A stretch of DNA of 38,152 bases from JANXLS01 sp038227045. GTDB lineage: Bacteria > Planctomycetota > SZUA-567 > H5-PLA8. The stretch covers positions 1 through 38,152 of the forward strand of contig JBBRQD010000049.1 of the NCBI GenBank assembly GCA_038227045.1. The letters are read 5' to 3'. Below the pieces are notes generated by a model. The model was given only the letters and a program-made list of their open reading frames with translations. It made no database searches and had not been told where the DNA came from. Below, one piece after another: positions 1-7,795 of this stretch. A program made the position numbers and the translations under genes. How positions within the stretch are numbered: the stretch's first letter is position 1; every line of letters starts with the position of its first letter.

Positions 1-62
1 AACAGCTTCAACCGCCGGTGCAAATCGCTGATATCTCCCACGGCCACACTCGCATCGTCCAT
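1..62 (-). CDS. 5' end of an unidentified gene, cut by the window edge
   Basis: An ATG on the minus strand at 62 opens a frame of 20 codons (starting MDDASVAVGD, continuing ISDLHRRLKL) that runs off the left edge without a stop. A GGAG lies about 9 nt upstream of the ATG, which supports a real start. The visible residues are acidic and then basic/helical, and no family is recognisable from so little. The gene would be divergent from the ABC exporter that starts at 281. Confidence 0.45.
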   Translation of the reverse strand, partial: MDDASVAVGDISDLHRRLKL

Positions 63-138
63 AGGCAAATCTCCAATGTCCCGGTTATGACATCGGCATT
101 TACAATTTGAAAAATGAGCTTAACTTAGCGTTGTAGTG

Positions 139-170
139 TTAGGGGTTAGGGGTTAGGGGTTAGGGGTTAG
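139..170. repeat. Tandem heptamer TTAGGGG, about 4.5 copies
   Basis: Four perfect head-to-tail copies of TTAGGGG plus a partial fifth lie in the 218-nt gap between the divergent genes at 62 and 281. Four consecutive G-runs could form a G-quadruplex in the plus strand. C-rich relatives of the unit (CCCCTATTCCCTAA, around 229-243) lie roughly 60 nt downstream in inverted sense. No gene is visible in this gap. Confidence 0.85.
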
Positions 171-280
171 AACAAGGGCGTAGAAACGAAATCGATTGGA
201 GGAAGCAAAACGAAAATCCACGTTTCCTATCCCCTATTCCCTAAGCGGCGAAGCCGCCCACTAACCACTAAGCGAAAGCA

Positions 281-2053
281 ATGAGCGACTACCGCGACGA
301 CGACAACGAATACAGCCCCATCTCATGGCGCATGATGCTGCGCCTGATGGGCTGGCTGAGGCCTTATCGCTGGCTCTATGTGCTGGGAGCCGTGTGCGGC
401 GTCGCGTCTGTTTTGCTTGAACTGGCGAGTCCTGAATTTCTGCGGCGCATCGCCGATGAAGCGCTGCCCAATCGCAGTCCCGACTTGATCGTGCGGCTGA
501 GCTTGTTCTGGGGCGGCGCGATGCTTCTTTCTTTGCTCTTCGATGCCATCCAGATTGGCGCGACTCGGAGCTGCGGCGAGAAGGTCATCAACGATATTCG
601 GCAGGCGCTTTTCGCGCAGTTGCAGCGCCTGTCGATGTCCTTCTATGACCGCACGAAACTCGGCCGGATCATCACGCGCGGCACCAGCGACATGGACGCG
701 CTGCGCGAGCCGGTCGTCTCGGGCGTCAATACCGTCGCCTTCAGTGCGCTGATGATGCTTGGCGCCGCTGCGATGATCCTGCACACCGATTGGCGCTTAT
801 TTTTAGCAATTGCGTGGCTGGCCCCGGTCATGGCTTACAGCAATTTCGTGTACCGAAAAAAGATCGGGGCGCAGCACCAGATCGCGCGCGCTGGGTATTC
901 CAGCGTCGCGGCAAATCTTGCGGAAAATGTGGTCGGCGTGCGCGTCGTGTCGGCTTTCAACCGGCAGGATGAGAATCTCGAAAAGTTCAACGAACTGCAG
1001 GTGCAGAACACGCGCAACAACGTTCAAGCGGCGAATATTTCGGGCATCTACCAGCCGTTCCTCGAATTCATCAAATTCCTGGGGCAGGTCATCGTGCTGG
1101 CTTACGGCGGCGCGCTGGTCATGAGCGGCAAACTGACCGCCGGGCAGGTGATCAAAGTCTTTTTCTATTGGGACTTTTACATGCGCCCGACGATCAACAT
1201 GGGCAATTTTTACAACACGCTGATGTCCGCCATGGCCTCGTGCGAACGCATCTTTGGACTGCTGGATATGCAGCCCGACTTGCAGGATAAGCCCGGCGCA
1301 ATTCCGCTGCCGCGCATCACGGGGCACGTGGTTTTCGAACACGTGACTTTCGGCTACAACCCCGAACGCCCGGTGCTGCTCGACCTCTCTCTGGATATTC
1401 CGGCCGGAAAAACCTACGCGCTCGTCGGCGCGACGGGATCGGGAAAATCGAGCACCGTATCGCTGCTGGCCCGGTTCTACGAATTTCAGCAGGGGCGGAT
1501 TCTCGTCGATGGCCAGGACATCCGCGGCGCGACGATCCAAAGCCTGCACAAACAGATGGGGCTTGTGCTGCAATCGAATTATTTATTCACCGGCACAATC
1601 CTCGACAACATCCGCTACTCGCGCCCGGAAAGTTCGGACGAGGACGTTTTCGCCGCCGCGAAATCGCTGGGTCTGCACGACACGTTTTTAGCGTTGGCGG
1701 ACGGCTACAATACGACGGTGGGCGAACGCGGCTCGTCGATTTCGTTGGGCCTGCGGCAACTGATCTGCTTCACGCGCGTCCTGGTCGCAAACCCCAGCAT
1801 CTTCATGCTCGATGAAGCCACGTCGTCGATCGACACGGTCACCGAAATGAAAGTCCAGGCTGCCTTGGAGCAATTGGTAAAGGGGCGCACGACGATTATC
1901 GTGGCGCACCGGCTTTCGACGATTGTGAAAGCCGATTGCATCGTGGTCCTGGAGCACGGTAAAATTATTGAGCAGGGGACGCACGCGGAGTTGGTCGCGG
2001 CGAAGGGACATTATGCGAATCTTTATGAGCGGTTTGTGGCGCAGACGTCGTAG
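281..2053 (+). CDS. ABC exporter, fused permease-ATPase (MsbA/MdlB type)
   Basis: Inner-membrane half-transporter expected to work as a dimer exporting a lipid, drug or peptide; the substrate cannot be told. Residues about 30-310 form a six-helix transmembrane domain after a short hydrophilic N-terminus. The ATPase domain follows with Walker A GATGSGKS (383-390), Walker B IFMLDE (507-512) and the H-loop histidine H543. The signature motif is ISLGLRQ (487-493), where most relatives have LSVGQRQ, so the first glutamine is replaced by leucine. Length (590 aa) is usual for the family. The ATG at 281 lacks a strong Shine-Dalgarno sequence. No partner half-transporter is adjacent, so a homodimer is the simplest inference. 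Confidence 0.93.
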   Translation: MSDYRDDDNEYSPISWRMMLRLMGWLRPYRWLYVLGAVCGVASVLLELASPEFLRRIADEALPNRSPDLIVRLSLFWGGAMLLSLLFDAIQIGATRSCGEKVINDIRQALFAQLQRLSMSFYDRTKLGRIITRGTSDMDALREPVVSGVNTVAFSALMMLGAAAMILHTDWRLFLAIAWLAPVMAYSNFVYRKKIGAQHQIARAGYSSVAANLAENVVGVRVVSAFNRQDENLEKFNELQVQNTRNNVQAANISGIYQPFLEFIKFLGQVIVLAYGGALVMSGKLTAGQVIKVFFYWDFYMRPTINMGNFYNTLMSAMASCERIFGLLDMQPDLQDKPGAIPLPRITGHVVFEHVTFGYNPERPVLLDLSLDIPAGKTYALVGATGSGKSSTVSLLARFYEFQQGRILVDGQDIRGATIQSLHKQMGLVLQSNYLFTGTILDNIRYSRPESSDEDVFAAAKSLGLHDTFLALADGYNTTVGERGSSISLGLRQLICFTRVLVANPSIFMLDEATSSIDTVTEMKVQAALEQLVKGRTTIIVAHRLSTIVKADCIVVLEHGKIIEQGTHAELVAAKGHYANLYERFVAQTS

Positions 2054-2116
2054 AAAATTGATCTTTCTTACCGCCAAATAGCGGGTATTATCAAGTTCCC
2101 TAGAAAGGGGCGTGCT

Positions 2117-2311
2117 ATGGAATCCGTAGCGGAGAAAACCGACGTAAAAAATCCAACCGCGAAAGAGCCGGTCTACTTGAAGACCTCAGAGGAGGTCGGA
2201 GAGTATTTGGCCACACATCTGACACCCGTGCGATGGGGTCCCAAAGGCCAGCCGATCTACGCGCTGGCGGACATTGAAGCGTTAAACATTATTCTTCCCG
2301 AAGACGTGTAA
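2117..2311 (+). CDS. Small protein, putative antitoxin of the following toxin-like gene
   Basis: A 64-aa soluble protein, charged at the N-terminus (MESVAEKTDVKNP), with no recognised domain. An AAGGGG Shine-Dalgarno lies 7-8 nt before the ATG. Its stop is only 5 nt from the start of a PemK/MazF-like protein, which has no obvious ribosome site of its own, so translational coupling is likely. Size, order and spacing fit the antitoxin of a type II toxin-antitoxin module, but the sequence does not look like MazE, PemI, Phd or RelB. The role is inferred from context only. Confidence 0.6.
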   Translation: MESVAEKTDVKNPTAKEPVYLKTSEEVGEYLATHLTPVRWGPKGQPIYALADIEALNIILPEDV

Positions 2312-2316
2312 GCGCG

Positions 2317-2649
2317 ATGGTGCACGCGGGACAAATCTATTTCATGCCGAGCGTCGATGTCGGCCGAGTAAATTATGGTCGCCCTTGCTTGGTGCTGCGC
2401 ACGTCTTCAACGGACGCGTCAGTATGTTACTTTACCACAAAAATCGATTACAATTCAGCCGGACGCCAAGTCATCGTTTATTCCAACGATCCGGATTTTC
2501 CAGCATCCGGCCTGAGTGAATCTTCCTGTATCATGGATAAACCTATTTCCGATGTTCCATTGAGTTATTTCAACAAAGGGAAGCTTCGCGGGATCGCTTC
2601 GGGAGATTTTAAGAAGAGAATCGAAGAATGGTACGGCGCACCGTTGTAG
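2317..2649 (+). CDS. PemK/MazF-like protein, putative type II toxin
   Basis: A 110-aa protein with the layout of the PemK/MazF SH3-like barrel: an N-terminal GQIYFM strand, then GRPCLVLRT (the counterpart of the family's RPalVls strand), a mid-protein loop, SSCIMDKPISDVP (like the family's strand before the conserved T/S), and a C-terminal helix GDFKKRIEEWYG. Family members are mRNA interferases; activity here is inferred. It starts 5 nt after the 64-aa partner. The match is weaker than for the MazF at 12421-12759, so a non-toxic relative is possible. Confidence 0.6.
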   Translation: MVHAGQIYFMPSVDVGRVNYGRPCLVLRTSSTDASVCYFTTKIDYNSAGRQVIVYSNDPDFPASGLSESSCIMDKPISDVPLSYFNKGKLRGIASGDFKKRIEEWYGAPL

Positions 2650-2669
2650 TCACATTCGCAGGAATCCTC

Positions 2670-3323
2670 ATGAATCTCATCTTCGAACAAATCCGCGTCG
2701 GTGGTGATCGCAACTTCGGCTATCTTCTTGGCGACCGTGCCGCGAAGCAGGCCGTGCTGATTGATCCGTCGTTTGCGCCCGAAATTCTCGTTCAGCGCGC
2801 TACCGAACAAGGCCTGACGGTCACGCTCATCATCAACACGCATGGCCATTCGGACCATATCAATGGGAATGCGAAGGCCGTCGAACTGACCCATGCGCCG
2901 GTTGCTGCGCATCCCGACTGTCCCTCGATGCCGGACATTCAGCTCAAGGACGGCGCAGAATTTTCGGTCGGTTCGCTGCGGCTTCAGTTCGTCTATACGC
3001 CGGGGCATATCGACGACCATCTGGTGGTATTCGAGAAGACCCACACGCTGCTGATCACCGGCGATCTTTTGTTCGTTGGAAAAGTCGGCGGTACGCACAG
3101 CGACGACGACGCGCGCACCGAATGGGGAAGTCTGCAACGCATGTTGAACACTTTTCCCGATCACGCGACGGTCTGGCCCGGCCACGATTACGGAGTGCGC
3201 CCGGTGTCAACGCTGGCGCTTGAAAAAGTCTCGAATCCTTTTTTGCTCTGCAAGGACGTTGAGGAATTCATTTGCTTGAAGAATGGCTGGGCGGAGTACA
3301 AGAAGCAGATGGGATTGAAGTGA
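2670..3323 (+). CDS. MBL-fold metallo-hydrolase (glyoxalase II-like)
   Basis: A 217-aa metallo-beta-lactamase-fold hydrolase. The metal-binding HxHxDH motif is H58-G-H60-S-D62-H63, followed by H113 in the PGH motif, D132 in TGDLLF and H172 in WPGHDYG, so both metal sites are complete. This set is typical of hydroxyacylglutathione hydrolase and persulfide dioxygenase relatives, whose substrates are thioesters or persulfides of low-molecular-weight thiols; the exact substrate is unclear. An earlier in-frame ATG at 2628 lies inside the preceding gene. The ATG at 2670, preceded by AGGA, is chosen as the start. Confidence 0.88.
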   Translation: MNLIFEQIRVGGDRNFGYLLGDRAAKQAVLIDPSFAPEILVQRATEQGLTVTLIINTHGHSDHINGNAKAVELTHAPVAAHPDCPSMPDIQLKDGAEFSVGSLRLQFVYTPGHIDDHLVVFEKTHTLLITGDLLFVGKVGGTHSDDDARTEWGSLQRMLNTFPDHATVWPGHDYGVRPVSTLALEKVSNPFLLCKDVEEFICLKNGWAEYKKQMGLK

Positions 3324-3359
3324 CGCGGCGGCAATAACTGCCGCCGCATCTTATGCCGT

Positions 3360-4055
3360 TCATTTTACCGTGCCGTACTTCACCAGCACCATCTCGCCAT
3401 ATTTGACCATGCCGATTTCCGGCGCGTAATATTTGTATTCTTTTTCATCGGGTTCCAGAGGTGTGGTCTCCTCGGTCTTCAGGCAGTCCTTGAACGTTCC
3501 GGCGGGCGTCGTCACCGTTTCGCTGACGCTGACATTCAGCGCGCGGTCTTGCGCTTTCTTTGCGATTTCCTGGCAATATTTGTCGCCGACTTTTACCGTG
3601 CCCGGCATCATCAATCCGAACTTCGCGCCGTCTTCTCCCGAAAGCCATTTACCGCCCACGTCTTCGCCGAAGTAGTACACATCCTGCGTCGTCTTGTCGA
3701 TCGCGAAATAATTGCGCGACTTCTCCGTCTGTTTGCCATCGGTCGTTTCGTACTCTTCGACCACACGGGTCTCAACGCTTCCGATCTTCTTGGTTTCGGC
3801 CAGCACCGTGATTTCAAGCCTCAGGTTCTTGCCTTTTTCCTTGCCTTCGAGGATCAACTGAAAGCCCGGTTCGAGAATGAAAAATTTATTGCGCCCGGTC
3901 GAAACCAAATTGCGTTCGTCGACTTTAAAGTCCGAACGGAAGGACGCGTCGTCCGCCGCCTTTTTCGCGTCCTCCGCACCGATCGCACAACGCGCCAGCG
4001 CCACCACGGCCATGCAACACATCACGGCCTGACGCATGTTCGCATTAATCTTCAT
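3360..4055 (-). CDS. Exported protein of unknown function
   Basis: A 231-aa protein with a basic N-terminus and a hydrophobic segment (VMCCMAVVALARCAIGA), consistent with a signal peptide. The mature part is rich in Lys, Glu and Thr and repeats a pattern of short beta strands, ending GMVKYGEMVLVKYG. No catalytic motif or named domain was recognised. The start at 4055 has a near-perfect AAAGGAGGG Shine-Dalgarno 7 nt upstream, so the longer frame from 4103 is rejected. It is divergent from efp. Confidence 0.8.
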   Translation of the reverse strand: MKINANMRQAVMCCMAVVALARCAIGAEDAKKAADDASFRSDFKVDERNLVSTGRNKFFILEPGFQLILEGKEKGKNLRLEITVLAETKKIGSVETRVVEEYETTDGKQTEKSRNYFAIDKTTQDVYYFGEDVGGKWLSGEDGAKFGLMMPGTVKVGDKYCQEIAKKAQDRALNVSVSETVTTPAGTFKDCLKTEETTPLEPDEKEYKYYAPEIGMVKYGEMVLVKYGTVK

Positions 4056-4181
4056 CTTCAACCCTCCTTTAATTGTGTTTGCCATCCGAATCGAAAACGT
4101 CACCCGCGAACTCTCTCATAGCGCGGTTAAAGGAACATGAAAGCAGCATTAGAACGATTTAATTTCAGCGGCCGTATTATG

Positions 4182-4209
4182 TTGCCCTTGACGGTCGCGT
4201 CACTATAAT
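4182..4209 (+). promoter_or_regulatory. Sigma70-type promoter for efp
   Basis: TTGCCC (4182-4187), a 16-nt spacer and TATAAT (4204-4209). Transcription would start near 4216, giving a leader of about 54 nt before the efp ATG. A TTGACG at 4188 is only 10 nt from the -10 box and cannot be its partner. Confidence 0.6.
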
Positions 4210-4269
4210 CATTCCCTCGATTCGCGCGTGGGTGCGGGCGGTTTTATCATTATCAGAAGGGGTTGTGTC

Positions 4270-4833
4270 ATGCCGATCAAGTTCAACGAAGTAAAGCAGG
4301 GCGAAGCGATTATGTTCAACGACGAAATCTGGATTGTCTTCAAAAAAGACCTCCAGACGCGCGGCAATTTGCGCAGCTATTATCAGGTGCTGCTGAAGAA
4401 CCTCGCCCGCGGAAACGTGTACAATCAGCGTTTCTCGCCCGAAGACAACGTCGAACAGGCGATGCTGCTCCGCGATCAGTACGAATTTCTGTACATGGAC
4501 GGCGACATGCTCGTCGTCATGCACCCGGAAACCTACGACCAGATTAATCTGCACAAGGACCTCGCCGGCGACGCGGTGAAATATCTGATGCCGAATCAAC
4601 AGGTCACGATTCTGAGCCACAACGAAAAACCGCTGAGCATCGAAATGCCGCAGTTCGTCGAACTGACCATCACCGAAACGCCCGACGCGGCGCGCGGCGA
4701 CACCGCGACCAGCGTCTTCAAACTCGCGCAGACCGACTCCGGCGCGGAAGTCAAAGTGCCCGGACACATCAAAGCCGGCGACCGCGTGCGCATCCGGACG
4801 GAGGATGGCGAATTTATGGGCCGCGTGAATTAA
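4270..4833 (+). CDS. efp: Translation elongation factor P (EF-P / EfpL-like)
   Basis: A 187-aa member of the EF-P family, which binds between the ribosomal P and E sites and relieves stalling at polyproline stretches. Three-domain length is normal. Domain II-III landmarks are present (QFVELTITETPDAARGDTA, VKVPGHIKAGDRVRI) and the C-terminus is EFMGRVN. The domain I tip loop reads TRGNLRSYY (residues 30-38). In an ungapped alignment to E. coli EF-P from memory, the modified lysine K34 corresponds to N33. The loop and the MGR ending recall E. coli EfpL (YeiP). The ATG at 4270 follows AGAAGGGG; an in-frame upstream start at 4228 has no such site. No EF-P modification gene (epmA, epmB, earP) is nearby. 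Confidence 0.93.
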   Translation: MPIKFNEVKQGEAIMFNDEIWIVFKKDLQTRGNLRSYYQVLLKNLARGNVYNQRFSPEDNVEQAMLLRDQYEFLYMDGDMLVVMHPETYDQINLHKDLAGDAVKYLMPNQQVTILSHNEKPLSIEMPQFVELTITETPDAARGDTATSVFKLAQTDSGAEVKVPGHIKAGDRVRIRTEDGEFMGRVN

Positions 4834-4837
4834 TCAG

Positions 4838-4900
4838 AATTGTGGTGCAGGCTTCCAGCCTGCATTGCCCAAATGCAGGCTGGAAGCCTGCACCACAATT
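4838..4900. repeat. Composite palindrome, 29-bp perfect inverted repeat with nested palindromes
   Basis: Arms 4838-4866 and 4872-4900 are perfect reverse complements around a 5-nt loop. Each arm contains AATTGTGG next to an 8-3-8 palindrome (TGCAGGCT, TCC, AGCCTGCA). It starts 4 nt after the efp stop and is followed by a T-run, so it may also act as the efp terminator. The element at 17348-17445 has the same plan with a different palindrome. Confidence 0.92.
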
Positions 4901-4954
4901 TTTCGGACCGCTTTGAGAAAACGATGCTCAAGAAATAAAGTTAAGGATCGAACC

Positions 4955-5836
4955 ATGTCAAACGCATTGCGAGTAGGCTGGATCGGAACTGGCGTCATGG
5001 GCGGACCGATGGCGGGTCATCTCCTCGCGGCGGGGCATCCGGTTACCGTTTATAATCGAAGCAGAGTGAAGACGGCGAAGCTTGTTGAACTGGGTGCGAC
5101 GTACGCGGCGACTCCTGCGGATGTCACGAAAAACAGCGACGTGATTTTCACCATTGTCGGTTTTCCCAGCGATGTGCGCGAAACGTACCTGGGCAAGAAC
5201 GGCGTCTGTTCGGTGCTTCAAAAAGGTCAGATCGTCGTCGATATGACGACCAGCCAACCGTCACTCGCCAAAGAAATCGCGGCGGCGGCTGTTGAAAAAG
5301 GTGCCGTGTCACTTGACGCGCCCGTCTCTGGCGGGCAAGCGGGGGCGGAAGGCGCCAAGCTCACGATTATGGTCGGCGGCAATGCGGCGGCCTTTGAAAA
5401 AGTGCTGCCGCTCTTTCAAAAATTGGGCAAGAGCGTCACGCGCCTTGGCGAAGCCGGCTGCGGCCAGCATTGCAAACTGGTCAACCAGATTTTGATCGCC
5501 GGCCACATGCTGGCGCTTGCCGAATCGCTGACGTACGCGAAGAATTGCGGCATCGATGCGAAGACCGCGCTGGATGCTGTGTCGGCTGGAGCCGCCGGAT
5601 CGTGGGCGCTTTCGAATCTTGGACCGCGCATTTTGAAAGACGACTACGCGGCGGGATTCTATGTCGATCATTTCGTCAAAGATCTGGGTATTGCGCTGGA
5701 CGAAGCGAAGGAATTGAAGCTTTCTCTGCCCATGGTCGCGCTGGCGGAACAGCTTTATATCGCGCTTCAGGCGCAGGGACACGGGCGGCTGGGCACGCAG
5801 GCGATTACGAAAGTTTATGAAGCGATTCGGAAGTAA
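4955..5836 (+). CDS. NAD(P)-dependent beta-hydroxyacid dehydrogenase (3-hydroxyisobutyrate / tartronate semialdehyde reductase family)
   Basis: A 293-aa cytosolic oxidoreductase that interconverts a 3-hydroxy acid and its semialdehyde. The Rossmann nucleotide-binding loop GTGVMG is near the N-terminus, the substrate loop DAPVSGG is mid-protein, and the catalytic lysine K174 lies in the GQHCKLVNQ motif. The C-terminal helical domain (DLGIALDEAKE) is complete. This pattern fits GarR, GlxR, MmsB and succinic semialdehyde reductase relatives, and the substrate cannot be chosen from sequence alone. The ATG at 4955 (AAGG upstream) begins the canonical N-terminus; the upstream extension to 4865 translates half of the adjacent palindrome and is rejected. 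Confidence 0.9.
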   Translation: MSNALRVGWIGTGVMGGPMAGHLLAAGHPVTVYNRSRVKTAKLVELGATYAATPADVTKNSDVIFTIVGFPSDVRETYLGKNGVCSVLQKGQIVVDMTTSQPSLAKEIAAAAVEKGAVSLDAPVSGGQAGAEGAKLTIMVGGNAAAFEKVLPLFQKLGKSVTRLGEAGCGQHCKLVNQILIAGHMLALAESLTYAKNCGIDAKTALDAVSAGAAGSWALSNLGPRILKDDYAAGFYVDHFVKDLGIALDEAKELKLSLPMVALAEQLYIALQAQGHGRLGTQAITKVYEAIRK

Positions 5837-5866
5837 TCGTCGTCTCTCCTTGTGGGAGAAATCACA

Positions 5867-6307
5867 ATGCCGACAGAAGTCGCGCCAAAGCCAGCGGTCA
5901 AACGCGGGCGATTTCAATTCTCGTTGCGCATGCTGATCGCGACCGTATTGGTTTACGCCGCCCTTTGGCTGCTGACAATCAAAGTGGGCGGTCCCTCGCT
6001 GGCGCATGCGTACGCCTCTTTCTACCGCAATGAACTCGTCACGCTTTCGAGCAACGATAAGATCGCACTGGAGATTTCGCCAAATCCAAAGCCACGTCAT
6101 CAGATTTTTCCAAAGGCACTTCGTGGCGTTATGTACGCACCGGCGCCATTTGTCGTGATCTGGAACTGGGAACGAAAAATGGGTGCGGAAGCGGAGTGGC
6201 AAGCTGTTCCCGAATGCGGTGCAATCCATTTTTGGTTCCCAGGTTGCGAGGCAACAATTGGAAAGCAAATACCGAAATTTGAAGACTACAGTGTCATCCT
6301 TTATTAA
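5867..6307 (+). CDS. Small membrane-anchored protein, unknown function
   Basis: A 146-aa protein with a short basic N-terminus, the segment FQFSLRMLIATVLVYAALW (residues 17-35) leading into one transmembrane helix, and an extracytoplasmic remainder with no recognised domain. The FSLRxLI entry into the helix is a frequent theme in small planctomycete proteins (recalled, not searched). GGGAGA precedes the ATG at 5867. It lies 30 nt after the dehydrogenase gene and may be co-transcribed with it. Confidence 0.7.
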   Translation: MPTEVAPKPAVKRGRFQFSLRMLIATVLVYAALWLLTIKVGGPSLAHAYASFYRNELVTLSSNDKIALEISPNPKPRHQIFPKALRGVMYAPAPFVVIWNWERKMGAEAEWQAVPECGAIHFWFPGCEATIGKQIPKFEDYSVILY

Positions 6308-6339
6308 TCAGCTATCTCGATGTCATTTCACGATTTGAA

Positions 6340-6367
6340 TTGAACGCGCGCCGTCGATCGTTATAAT
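6340..6367 (+). promoter_or_regulatory. Sigma70-type promoter for metK
   Basis: TTGAAC (6340-6345), a 16-nt spacer and a consensus TATAAT (6362-6367). The predicted start near 6374 leaves a leader of about 120 nt ahead of metK, which is unusually long for this window and folds into the structure annotated at 6388-6485. Confidence 0.75.
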
Positions 6368-6387
6368 GCAAATCCTTTTTGAAGTTG

Positions 6388-6485
6388 CCTGCGCGGATGG
6401 GGGAGGTTCGCGCGGGTCGTTCTTTTTTCTCCTTTGGCGAACGACGCGTTTGACGCTTCGCCGCCCGTACGAGGTTCATAGGGAG
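6388..6485 (+). promoter_or_regulatory. Structured metK leader, candidate riboswitch controlling translation
   Basis: Hairpin 1 pairs 6388-6395 with 6409-6416 (8 bp) and has a G-rich loop containing GGGGAG (6400-6405). Hairpin 2 pairs 6417-6422 with 6439-6444 (6 bp, extendable to 7) and has a loop containing CTCCTT (6429-6434). An alternative hairpin 3 pairs 6436-6441 with 6457-6462 plus 6446-6449 with 6453-6456, and uses the 3' arm of hairpin 2, so 2 and 3 exclude each other. CTCCTT can pair with loop 1 (GGGGAG) or with the Shine-Dalgarno AGGGAG (6480-6485), again exclusively. No T-run terminator follows, so control would be at translation. It does not match the SAM-I or SAM-II consensus as I recall them. 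S-adenosylmethionine as ligand is an inference from the gene. Confidence 0.5.
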
Positions 6486-6493
6486 TTCAGGCA

Positions 6494-7663
<1,170 letters not shown>

Positions 7664-7666
7664 CTA

Positions 7667-7712
7667 CTTTTCACCGCGGAGGACGCAGAGGTTCGCGGAG
7701 GACGGCAAGACG
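7667..7712. repeat. Intergenic repeat of the CCGCGGAxxACGCAGAG type
   Basis: Begins 3 nt after the metK stop with TTTTCACCGCGGAGGACGC and repeats the GCGGAGGAC unit at its end. It resembles the ends of the elements at 10332-10478 and 15384-15526 (TTTTAACCGCGrATnnCGCGGAT). No coding potential was seen. Confidence 0.55.
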
Positions 7713-7725
7713 GAAAAGGAGTCAT

Positions 7726-7758
7726 CGGGTCTGGCGTCATCGCCAGACCCGTTCTTTT
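7726..7758 (+). terminator. Rho-independent terminator of metK
   Basis: A perfect 11-bp stem (7726-7736 with 7741-7751), a TCAT tetraloop and a TTCTTTT tail. Confidence 0.85.
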
Positions 7759-7795
7759 GCGGCCGTTCGGATTATGGGTCCTTGGAGCGCAAGCC

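Noticed and set aside
139..170. A true telomere or chromosome end
   Set aside because: The unit is TTAGGGG, only four to five copies, and it lies between ordinary bacterial genes. It is an intergenic tandem repeat.
4188..4209. TTGACG at 4188 as the -35 box for efp
   Set aside because: Only 10 nt separate it from TATAAT. The TTGCCC at 4182 gives an acceptable 16-nt spacer.
4865..4954. N-terminal extension of the dehydrogenase to 4865
   Set aside because: It would translate the second arm of the palindrome at 4838-4900, and the canonical Rossmann N-terminus starts at 4955 with a ribosome site.
6388..6485. Assignment of the metK leader to SAM-I or SAM-II
   Set aside because: The conserved core bases of those classes, as I recall them, are not present. 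It is left as an unassigned candidate.
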